Of a stretch of DNA of 64,000 bases, positions 26,476-64,000 are shown piece after piece. A model generated the notes under the pieces. That model had not been told where the DNA came from and did no database searches. It worked only from the letters and a program-made list of their open reading frames with translations. The position numbers and the translations under genes were made by a program. The DNA is from Cristatella mucedo. Taxonomy: Eukaryota > Bryozoa > Phylactolaemata > Cristatellidae. The stretch spans positions 131,501 through 195,500 of the forward strand of contig WPIO01000187.1 in NCBI GenBank assembly GCA_009760855.2, read 5' to 3'. Numbering within the stretch: the first letter of the stretch is position 1; every line of letters starts with the position of its first letter.

Positions 26476-27040
26476 AGAATCTCTCCAGGGGAGCTAGACC
26501 ACCTCAAGCATCCCAGGATGCCGAGCAGCCTGAATGAAGCATAAACCCGCTCGCTGTTGCCCTTCGCACCGCCGCTCTTGTCCGCGCGCGTATCCCTGCC
26601 GCCGCCGCGGCGGGTGGTCGTAGGTCCGTGCTGCGGAGCGAGAGTAGAGGCGAGCGAGAGAAAGAGTTCAGGCATGTGTAGCCACGGCGGCGGCGGCGGC
26701 CGGGTCGAAAAGCAAGTAGCGAACTCTCTCAGGCCAACCGCCGCCTCTCGCTCGCTCGCTCGCTCGCAGCGAAGATTTGCCGACGATGGCGCGTAGCAGC
26801 CAGAGGTCGCTGGAGCTATCGCTGGAGCTCTCGCTCGCGCGCGCTCTGACCCCGACGCCGCCGTCCGCCCGAGGCGTCGTCGTCTAATCTCGCAATTCTC
26901 CGCCGCGCGCACGTTACGGGCCAGCGGCGCCCGCCTCCGGAAAACGAATCTTTCCAGAGGGAACAGATACCGCCCCGATGGCATCCCAGGATGCTGAGCA
27001 GCCTAAATGCAGCATAAATCCGCTCGCTGCCACCCTTCGC
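26476..27040. repeat. Direct repeat pair of about 60-90 bp
   Basis: 26508-26567 and 26981-27040 are 60-bp direct repeats starting GCATCCCAGGATG with seven mismatches. A shared GAATCT(C/T)TCCAG extends each about 30 bp further left. Confidence 0.85.
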
Positions 27041-27330
27041 GACTGGACGACTTCCGGCAGCTCTTTCGCTCGCGCTTCGCTCGACAGCTGCTCACCCACA
27101 AGGTTATTGGCGGCGGCTATTATATTCGCCTATTATGGCGGCTATTATGGCGGCTATTATATTCGCAGGCCTGGCCCTAGTTCAGACGGCGAGGTCAGAG
27201 CGCCGTCTCGAACCTCTGCGGAGCGAGCATCGACGACAGGCGAGCGCGCGCGCGCGTTGACCGCGAGCCCGCGCGCACTCGCTCGAGCAGCGCGCCGCCG
27301 CCGCTGTAAGGGGACGCCGGCATACCTCAC

Positions 27331-27666
27331 CACCAAGTCGTACCAGGCCTTTATCCTGGATCTTCCGTTCTCCGCGCTATCTCTCGGCGGCGGCGCCTCC
27401 GCCGCCGGGGCCCCGCCGTCGCGGCGACTGCCGCCGCGTGCGACCGCGGCGTCCGCCGCCGCCGCCGGCGCGACGATGTAGGGCGGCAGCACCAAGCGAG
27501 CGCCGACCAGCGCGCGGAAGTCGGCGGCGTCGGCCACCGCCGACCTTCCGTCGACGCGGCGCGGCGCGCGGACGGTTAGCGCCGTACGCAGCTTGGCGCT
27601 GCCAATGTCGCGCGAGCGTGCCAGCGGCAGGAAGCACGCGCCCCGCTCCGATACGCGATGCTCCAT
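27331..27666 (-). CDS. Probable first coding exon, unrecognised protein
   Basis: The ATG at 27666 (context GGCGGATGG) opens 112 codons beginning MEHRVSERGACFLPLARSRD and ending RSRIKAWYDLV, followed by a strong donor GTG|GTGAGGT, phase 0. The mixed composition at both ends is unlike the surrounding Ala/Arg shadow frames, and upstream sequence is CpG-rich, as at a promoter. I do not recognise the family. The candidate last exon at about 24357-24580 on the same strand may belong to the same gene, but intervening exons could not be fixed. Confidence 0.45.
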
Positions 27667-29055
27667 CCGCCGCTCCGACGTCCGGGCCAAGCCGCCGCCG
27701 GCGGCAGCGGCTGCTGTGCGGTGCGTCGTCGCTCGCTGGATGCTTGCCGCCGCTTGCAGCGGAGGGCGGGCGGGCGCCGACGCGAGGACGCCGCCTCGGC
27801 CGCAGACTGAGCCCGTCGAATAGAGCCTGCGCGATCAATATGCATGCCGCGAACGTGAGTGCAACCGATGACGCGCATCCGGCAGCTGCGGCGCGGGCGA
27901 GAATTCGCACTCCGCCCGAGTGGGGAGGGGGCGGAGGCGGGCGGGGGATGTACCAACCGGTTCGCCGCCAGAGAGCGCGAAGCTGCGAGTGAGCGTCGTC
28001 TGCATCGGCGGCACTTGTCGGTCGCACTCATGGAGCGAAGCCCAACCGTCGCCACGAGAAGCCACGCCTCCCGTCGGCCGCAGCGATTGGCAGAATTTGT
28101 TTACAGCGAACGAACGAAAAACGCTACGAAACACGAAAAACGCTAAAAAAAAAGTGAAAAACGCTACGAAAAACGTTACAGAAGCTAGCCATTACCGTTA
28201 TTGCCCGAAGCACTTAAGTACGAGCACACGTCGTCGGCGCGAGTTTCTCTGGCGACTTCGAGCAGTGCTGCTATGCAGCGAAAAACGACGCGCCGGCGAT
28301 CATGACTTAGAGCATCCGCGAATTTAGCGCGTTTGGCGAAATCCTCGGCGAGATGAGTCGGACACGCATTCTACGGCGTGCACAGTTTCGCGAACGTCAG
28401 AGGCCCCTTTCAGACGACCCCTTTCAGCTGGAGTTCTATTATGCGCAAGCGCTCAGTCTAAGCGGCGGCTGTCATTGGCGCCGCACGGAGATTCGCGTCC
28501 GTCATCCGGCTGCTCGTGCCCCACATCCGGCGGATATCCTGCCGTTGGCGCGATGAAGCCGCTACTACGTAGCGGCGTGCGCCGGCAGCGACAGAACGAT
28601 ATGCGCGGTTCACCGCTTAGTAATTCTCTCGGCAATTTCTGGCGCTACACGCACAGCCGCACCGGCCAACGCTACCGGAAAACGCTATCGTATCCAATGT
28701 TGGGTGGGCGCCGCACAGGCGGGCGGGGTGGCGGCGGAGAGCGGAACCGAAGACAGGTGGGACCGCAAAGCGAGCGGAGCGACGAGAGCTCGCGTAGACC
28801 GGACGACCGACGAGAGCTCGCGTGGACAAGTTCGGAGTCGGGTAGAATGCGACGAGTCACACTCCGAGGCCGAGAGAGAGCGCAGGTCGCCGCTCTGAGG
28901 ACTGGGGGCGGGTCGCCGCTCCCCGCGCGACTTCCGCCGTCGGAGCGGCGACCCGCCGCTCCGACCGCGGAAGTCGCGCGCAGAGCGCGCTCCCTCGCGC
29001 CCTCTGCGTCGCCCACGGCGACGGCGAATCGACCGCTGCCGATTGGGCCCCACCT
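27667..29055. other. CpG-rich tract, probable promoter region
   Basis: Very CpG-rich sequence lies 5' of the minus-strand exon at 27331-27666. Long frames on both strands change phase without splice support. An AACGCTA(A/C)AAA-type A-rich repeat sits at 28110-28170. Confidence 0.35.
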
Positions 29056-29061
29056 TCTCAG

Positions 29062-29240
29062 GTCCTCGGCGCTCTTTATCTTTATCGACGTTGCCATGGC
29101 GGCCAATGGTGCGCCCGACGGATGCGCTGCGCTATTGTCGCTTCCTGCCCAAGTCGACCGGAGAAGAGGAGGCGCAGGCGGCAGCCGACGGCGGCGGCGA
29201 CGGCTTACGACGGAGAGCGTCGACCTCCGACCTGCAGTAG
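29062..29240 (+). CDS. Candidate terminal exon with Ser-rich basic motifs
   Basis: After the acceptor CCCCACCTTCTCAG a 59-codon frame runs to a TAG. It contains RRSLSLSTLP, PTDALRYCRFLPKS and ends RRRASTSDLQ, resembling basophilic kinase or 14-3-3 sites. No upstream exon was identified. On the opposite strand the same DNA carries an ATG in a perfect GCCGCCATGG context (29097), so the strand is uncertain. Confidence 0.25.
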
Positions 29241-29930
29241 CGCGTCTCGCGCGAGCGGTTGGCGACGCGCGGCGGTCGCCGCGACTCGTTGCGGGTCCCA
29301 GCTACGCGCGCCGCGCTCGGCCGCCGCGGTAGCGCTGCCGCTGCCATCTAGCACTCTGCTCGCGCGGGGCGGACAACGGCCCTGGCGCGCGCGTAAATAA
29401 ATCGCGCGCACTCAGGCGGCGGCTGCGGCGGCGGCAAAGCAAACACGGGCCTCCGACGCCTCTCTCCGGCGACGGCGGTGGAGGCAGCGCACCTCGGCGA
29501 CGCTCGCGCGGTCCGGTCGAGGGCACTGAGGGCCACTCGGGGGAACAATGGCCGCCGCCAGCTCGCGGCCGCTGCGCGACGCTCGCCCAGCCGCGATCGG
29601 CAAGTGCCCTCCGCCGCCGCGGTCGACGAGCTGCAAGAGTGCTCTCGCCGTGCGAACGATGCTAGCGCGGCGGCGCCGCATTGCGGCTGAGGCGAGAGGC
29701 GAATTGCGGCTGTGGCGAGCCGGGTACGCACCAATGGCCCGGCTATAGTCTCATTCTGCGCGGCCAGCAGGCTTCGTAGCGTGGCTTAGCAGACGGCCAC
29801 GCTCCCCCATCCACCACAGCCCCGCCCCCAGCGCACTTCCGCAGCCGCCAATATCCGCTCCTTCGCATTAGCACTGCAGCTCTGCGGCGACGCTATGCTG
29901 CGGTGCTGACTCTGCGGCGACGCTATGCTG
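29241..29930. other. CpG-rich tract without assigned gene
   Basis: Overlapping Ala/Arg frames only. CTCTGCGGCGACGCTATGC is duplicated at about 29880 and 29910. Confidence 0.3.
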
Positions 29931-29940
29931 CGGTTTATAT

Positions 29941-30012
29941 ACTATTTATATACTATTTATAGTACTATTTACTATAAATAGTAAATAGTACTATAAATAG
30001 TATATAAATAGT
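29941..30012. repeat. 72-bp perfect inverted repeat
   Basis: Two 35-bp arms, each the exact reverse complement of the other, flank AA. The arms are built from ACTATTTATA units. Further TAAATAGTA-type units continue to about 30130. Confidence 0.93.
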
Positions 30013-30190
30013 AAATAGTAGTTTAGGTAGTAAATGGTAGTATAAATAGTAAATAGTAGTATACATAGTAAATTATAGTGTAAATAATATATAAATAGTA
30101 AATTTTAGTATGAATAGTAAATGGTAGTATAAATGTCAGCTTCACTGGACTAGCAGTGTCCCTAGAGTCGCTATCATGCTGCCTGTATCT
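30013..30190 (+). repeat. Degenerate TAAATAGTAGTA repeat
   Basis: Irregular units such as TAAATAGTAGTATA continue from the palindrome to the border of the LINE family B copy. Confidence 0.75.
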
Positions 30191-31105
30191 CCGTCTGTAA
30201 CTCCACAAAGTCATAAAGACCATGTGGGTGTTACGCAGGAGAGTTTTGTATAGCGCACTCACAGCTTAAGCGGCTTTCGGTACGCATTCGGTAGCCAACA
30301 GACTTCGTCTCCCGCAACAAAGAGAAAGTGGTAAGCATAGCAGATTCAGGAGAGCAGTTGAGGTAGTGAGTAGCATGGAAGTAGCAGCTCAGGACTGCTG
30401 GAAAAGATGTGCCATAGTCGGCAGTAGGAGAGTAGTCGTCGTTGCGTAGGAATTGTGGAAGCGAGTTCCACAATCTAGGACCTGCAGAGCTAAAGCTTCT
30501 GTCGCCAACTGTCTTTAAGCGGAGGAATGGGACAGCTAATTTATTGTCCACACAGGACCTGAGGGCGCGAACAGGCTGAAACTGATGCAGCAGTTCAGCT
30601 AGGTACGAAGGAGCCAAGCCGTGGCGGGCCTTGTGGGTCAGCGTAAGAACTTTGCTCTGTATCCGTTGCTCAACCGGCAACCATCCTAGCTCTTCCAGCA
30701 AAGGTGACACGTGCTCAAACCGCTGGGACTTGAAGACCAGCCTTGCAGCCATATTCATAGTCCGCTGTAGTGGCATAATAGCTTTCTTTGGTAGCCCAGC
30801 CAAAAGGGAATTACAATAATCAAGCCGAGACAGAACTAAAGAGCTAGTTAAATTTTTTACAAGCCACTGTGGGAGACAGCTCATAATCTTGGATAGGGAT
30901 CGGATGTGATGGCTAGCTGTAGAGGCTGTCTTCTGAATGAAGCTTTTGAAATTGAGGCAGCTGCCGAACATGACACCCAGATTACGAGCACGTGGTGAAG
31001 GTCGCACAGTAGCATCACCTATTAGAACAGCAAAGCCTTTTAATCCAGCCACACGCTTAGGGTGTCCTATGAGAAGCAGTTCGGTTTTATCGTCATTTAA
31101 TTACT
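30191..31105 (-). mobile_element. CR1/L2-type LINE, family B, 5'-truncated
   Basis: The minus strand encodes 273 codons from MAGLKGFAVLIGDATVRPSP through NLGVMF, SRLDYCNSLLAGLP and HKARHGLAPSYLAELLHQF. Its 3' UTR ends GGTCTTTATGACTTTGTGGA. The frame is nearly intact, so the insertion is fairly young. Confidence 0.92.
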
Positions 31106-32515
31106 GTAATGACCCCGAGAAGAGTTTTTGAGCTTTGCAATCCAGCGTGCTTGCTTGGCCACAAATGGCCACAGGAAGTACTTTTTGACGAATCCTTGTT
31201 TGGTGCTGATGCAGAGGCCCAGCCAGTTGCCCGATTTTTTGCCGAGGCTGGAAAGGTCGGCCGGATGTTCGGCCGACCTTTACACTTTGACCTTGAGCTC
31301 CGTACCGCTTGCTGCAGCAGGAGAGATAGCTCAGACGCCTCGGTGGCTTCCATGAGTGACCAGACGATGGAGTTCAGAAAGAATCGCGACGGTCGCGCGT
31401 ACGTCACGGTACATTCCAATGGCTTGCTTATCAGCTGCCAATGAATATTGTCGCACGCGCCACATAACGTTAGCATGCCTGACAGCGTTGAAAGCCCTCT
31501 GACTAAAATGTACAGCCATAGCTGCCGCGGCGGCCACACTGCGGGGATTTTGTCGACAGCTGAGTGTCGGCCGACGACGAGTAATGAAAAAAAAACAGTA
31601 ACAGCAACGGGGCGACCTAGGTGACAAAAGAGAACCTAGGCTAGGCCTCTAAGACGGCTCAATCTGGTGAAAGGATCGCGGAAAGGATGTCCAGGATTAC
31701 GCTGCTCGAGTCAAGTCTCAAGCCGTAGTCCCAGCAGGCCAAGCAGCGAAGGTCAAGTGAGCCTCTCGACCGGCGACTGAAGCCTGAGCTCCGAATGAGC
31801 CGTCCATTCTTCGCTGGGCCAGTTTATTTCATCGTTGCCCTCAGGCGACATTTCCGACGAGGCATTCCTACCCAGACATTCCACCCAGGCCTCCCCAGCG
31901 GCTGCCCAGCAACTGCTCTCCCGTTGGACGTTCACAGAGTTCACAACGAGGTAGCATGCAGCGTGCGTTCGATTGTTTAATTTGAAAATCGGACCAGCGA
32001 AAACGTACTGCGTTCAAACGCACTTCGTTCAATAAACGGAACGGAATGGCACGGCCGACGGTGAAACCGATTCCACTTGCTTAGAAAACATCGCGGAGGC
32101 CAGGCCCGATGGCTTCGACTGCGGCTAGGAAGTTGAGCAGCAACTACGGCCGCCGGTGTGACGAGCTCAACACCAGCTCAGCCTGTTGCACAACCTTCCG
32201 GAATCGCGTCAGCTGGGGCGGGCAAACAGACCAGCGTGCACCAGCGAATAGTTCGAGTCCAGCGATTGCCAGCGGCTGACAGACGCCCACAGCCCCCCCC
32301 CAAGGGTTGCCCCATACGACGTCAGCTGCAGTCTATCGAAACGTCGTCAGCCAGTTGTGCTTAAACGGGACGACCCAACGGTCGACTGACTGGGTCAGCC
32401 GACGTGAGCGTCTGCTATGGCAGGTTTCGGCAAGGATTACCGAGTTGGTCACACTTGGTGACACTGGTCATCATAGCTGATGCCCAGAGTACTCGGCGAG
32501 GAGCTCCGAAAACGA
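31106..32515 (-). other. Region downstream of FYCO1, 3' UTR and flank
   Basis: No gene recognised. A short GGAAAGGTCGGCCGGATGTT / GGCCGACCTTT inverted motif lies near 31250-31282. Confidence 0.3.
31823..31828 (-). promoter_or_regulatory. Possible FYCO1 polyadenylation signal
   Basis: An AATAAA hexamer on the minus strand, about 690 nt past the FYCO1 stop, is the first such hexamer I found there. A 3' UTR of that size would cover 31.8-32.5 kb, which has no other assignable content. Confidence 0.4.
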
Positions 32516-61263
<28,748 letters not shown>

Positions 61264-62180
61264 TTTTGGAGGCACGTATTAGGATTCCGATGCCGCTCAA
61301 CTTCGAGAAAATCCGACGCCACGCAGCCGCCCCACCAGCGGCGGAAGCCGCAAGCCAAAGACGGTTTATGTCGAGCGGCAGTAGAGCCTCGAAGTAATCC
61401 TCGTCAGCATCGCCGCACACTCCGCTGTGTCTAAGGAAGCCAGCGAACGCTGCCTGGCTCTGCAGTGGCGGCAACCAGCGAGACAGAGCGAATGGCAACC
61501 ACCTAATTAACCAGTAGCGGCAGGAGTGACAACGCTGCTTCTTAACTTCAGCCTCAAAGAGCTCCAATATTTATTTGCTGTGGGCTGCGCCACGTGACGC
61601 CCCTTTTGATTCCCGCTATTGACGCGCAATTTATAGACCGTCCGCCGAGGCGCAGCCCACCTGCGGCCGCTGCGTTGGGGAAAGATGGTGTTCCTTCTAA
61701 CTTTATGTGACGCGCGACGGGCTGCACCGATATTGCAGCGGCGAAGCATGTCGCGAGTGGCATCCCTCGCTGTCGCGTGTCCTCTCAATATCGGCGTGCG
61801 GCGGCGCAGCTCCAAGAAGAAGAAGAAGACGAAGCTGACTGAAAGACGAGGCCACGAACGCACGCCATCGGCTAAAAGGAAAGAAAGAGTCGCTCAAGTC
61901 GCCGGCGACTGACTCGCTGAGCCGTCGCGCTCGCTGCACGCTGCTCGGTACACGTGGTACTCGCTGCGCGTGGCCACGTGGTCTCCGCTCCCTGCTTCTG
62001 ACTGCGCCCTCTGGTGCTGCTGAACCGCCGCCGATTACCAAGAGTAAGGGTTAATCGACACCGCACGCACGATGTGCGCGAGATTTTCCATTTTTACGGC
62101 CTCTTCTTTAAACCACGCGTTTGCCAAAAATCTACCTGCAGACGTGCTCGGTGCATGCTGCTTGAATGCCGTTTATAAGC
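61264..62180 (-). promoter_or_regulatory. GC-rich tract upstream of FYCO1 exon 1
   Basis: CpG-rich sequence lies immediately 5' of the FYCO1 start on its strand, as expected of a promoter or 5' UTR. No TATA box or initiator could be assigned. Open frames on both strands here look like products of base composition. Confidence 0.35.
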
Positions 62181-62312
62181 TGGTTCGGCCCGGCGGTAAA
62201 GGTGCTCGCCCCGACCAAGTTCTGACTAAGGTCGTGGGCTCGAGCCCCCAGGCATATGTGAAGCGCCTGCATAGAGATTAAGTTCTCTTGGGACGCCATA
62301 TAAATGAATTAT
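62180..62312 (+). mobile_element. tRNA-like SINE-1
   Basis: GGTTCGGCCCGGCGGTAAAG, GTGCTCGCCCCGACCAAGTT, GTGGGCTCGAGCCCCCAGG, GAAGCGCCTGCATAGAGATT and AAGTTCTCTTGGGACGCCAT. Confidence 0.82.
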
Positions 62313-63688
62313 ATTCTATTTTCATTTTTTTACAAGCAGAATTTGAGGCGCCTCCAATGTTCAAATTGTACGCACGCTCCAGCGTCTCTGTTGGGACAAT
62401 ACAAAAGTGGTGCGTTTAACCATTCCTTCTAAATATGGCAAAATTGTAAAAAAAACTTCATAATAGACGTGCTTATTCTTACTATTATTATAGATTCTTA
62501 AATGAAAACCTATTTGCTTCTGTCGAATCGCTTGAGACACCAGAACCCGGCTTCCATGAAATTTCGCGGCCTTGAACTTCCATGAAACTCCGCGTCCTTG
62601 AACTTCCATGAAACCGCAGCCGAAGCCTTCGGTGCCTTCTACGCTTGTCTGGCTTCGCGCCTTCTACGCTGGACAAGCGGCACGCCAGAGACCCACTTTA
62701 GCAATGAAATACATTTTCTTTTTACCCAATCTGACAAAAAGGGTAAAAAGACATTTTGTCAAATTTTGTGAAACATTTTGAGTGAATGAATTTTGAACTT
62801 CTTTTTTCATTTTCTACGCTGGACAAGCTGCGAACCCCTTTGTTGATTGGTGGATTTGTGGCAGCAACTAAAGATAGTTTCTGGAGTTTTTAGTTCTATA
62901 AATATGAAGGTTTAATAGGTATCTCTCCGTCTGCAATATTACAATCCATCTGAGCTGCACAGTCGTTCGATACGCGGTCACCAGCCGGCAGCCTCAATTT
63001 CGCGAAACGAAGAGAAAGTGTGAAGCCGAGGCTAGCCTTAAGGTAGAAGTCAACAATCGAGGGGTGTTAGCAGCAGCGGAAGGAGCTCCGAAGGAGGACA
63101 CGACAGGATTCGGAGTGGGCGGCCGCGGGGGGGGGGGACGGATGAAATCTCTTTCGTCAGAATTGAGAGTGCGAGTTTCACTCTCTGCGAGCAAACGCAT
63201 GTGTGTTGAAAATCTGAAAAGGAAATCTCGAGTTCTGGAAATCTGTAGAGCAAAAACGAGCCGAGCTAATTTGCCGTTTGGCGATGACTCGCAGAGGTTA
63301 GAGGCTGGTACTGCGCTATGGCGGCAGCGTTCGGTACACGTACAACGTTGAGATTGCCCTTTAGCAGCGTCGCGTGCGAGTATTTGTGCAACCAGTACGC
63401 TCACGCGGTACAGAGGAACCAATGAGCGGCTCCTGAACGAGCGTTCTTCGCCACGCGTGCCGCAGAGCAGCCCAGCGTAGCGGCGGATGCTAGTCCCGAC
63501 AGCTGCCCGACGAGAGAGACCGTCGTCGTGTATCGGTGCGTCGGAGCGCCGCTGGCGAGCCGAGGCGGCTGCACGCGTCGATGCGCGCGGCTGCGCCGAC
63601 TCTAGCAGGACGCGACAGCGAGCGAGAAGAAAGCACGTGTCGATACCATGGCTTAGAGCTGAAAAATTATTCGACATCCACGAAGGGG
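62313..63688. other. No gene recognised
   Basis: CTTGAACTTCCATGAAA(C/A)C is repeated three times at 62555-62620. CTTCTACGCTGGACAAGC recurs at 62659 and, partly, 62811. 63.0-63.6 kb is moderately GC-rich with frames but no supported exon. Confidence 0.3.
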
Positions 63689-63755
63689 CTATGCTATGCG
63701 CATAGCATAGACATGCTACGTGACGTGCTATGCGCATAGCACGTCACGTAGCATG
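63689..63755. repeat. Two adjacent perfect palindromes
   Basis: 63689-63710 is a perfect 22-bp palindrome (CTATGCTATGC and its complement). 63712-63755 is a perfect 44-bp palindrome beginning CATGCTACGTGACGTGCTAT. Both share the core TGCTATGCGCATAGCA, and a degenerate third half follows at 63756-63767. Confidence 0.95.
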
Positions 63756-63904
63756 CGCGTAGCACGCACTTGGCTACCGTGTGCAAATGGCTAACCGTCG
63801 CTCCGGATCGCTTTTTATTTGGCCTAACCCGCAGGTATACCTCGCTAGGTTATGATATATTTGATTCTTAGTTATTGCATTACAGGAACCTTAAATAATC
63901 TACT

Positions 63905-64000
63905 TACTAATAATTTACTTACCATTCAATTGCATTTCACTTTACAGCAAATGTAAAGCGCCTAGAGAGAGATTAAGTTCTCTGAGGGCGCTTTATCAAG
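63905..64000 (+). mobile_element. LINE family A 3' end, cut by window edge
   Basis: TTACTTACCATTCAATTGCA, CAGCAAATGTAAAGCGCCTA, GAGAGAGATTAAGTTCTCTG and AGGGCGCTTTATCAAG, ending at the last base. Confidence 0.85.

Noticed and set aside
29055-29106. First exon starting MATSIKIKSAEDL at a perfect Kozak ATG (minus strand, 29097)
   Set aside because: The donor would leave phase 2 and no following exon with matching phase was found; the opposite strand has an equally good reading.

Overview
The window is nuclear DNA of an animal, probably an invertebrate. The main gene is split into 20 coding exons with GT-AG introns. Between genes and inside introns lie many CR1/L2-type LINE fragments, tRNA-like SINEs, long (CT)n/(GA)n microsatellites and CpG-rich tracts. 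Nothing looks bacterial, viral or organellar. I cannot name the species.

The clear gene is on the minus strand, from the ATG at 61263 to the stop ending at 32516. It encodes a FYCO1 orthologue: an N-terminal RUN domain (exons 1-5), a long Ala/Glu/Gln-rich coiled coil (exons 7-14), a FYVE zinc finger split between exons 15 and 16, a Ser-rich linker (exon 17) and a C-terminal GOLD domain (exons 18-20). All 20 splice phases agree. The product is about 1,436 residues, close to vertebrate FYCO1, a Rab7/PI3P/LC3 adaptor for plus-end transport of autophagosomes and late endosomes. Introns hold LINE and SINE insertions, (GA)n arrays, GCAGCC-type trinucleotide repeats and several hairpins.

Outside it the evidence is thinner. 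At 5756-6482 (+) a terminal exon encodes a single-pass membrane protein with a PPAY motif in its tail. On the minus strand, 27331-27666 and about 24357-24580 look like first and last exons of one unrecognised gene. A short terminal exon candidate lies at 29062-29240 (+). The GC-rich tracts at 2-3.4, 6.5-7.7, 13.3-14, 17.1-18.4, 23-24.9, 26.5-29.9 and 61.3-62 kb may hold CpG-island promoters, but their overlapping open frames cannot be assigned.

Mobile DNA: three related LINE families (called A, B and C here), all 5'-truncated; two tRNA-like SINE families, one sharing its 3' tail with the LINEs; and at 12441-12629 a short non-autonomous hAT element resembling the SPIN (Space Invaders) family, known for horizontal transfer between animals. 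A recurring oddity is the number of perfect or near-perfect palindromes (1.5, 5.3, 30.0, 42.0, 54.9 and 63.7 kb).
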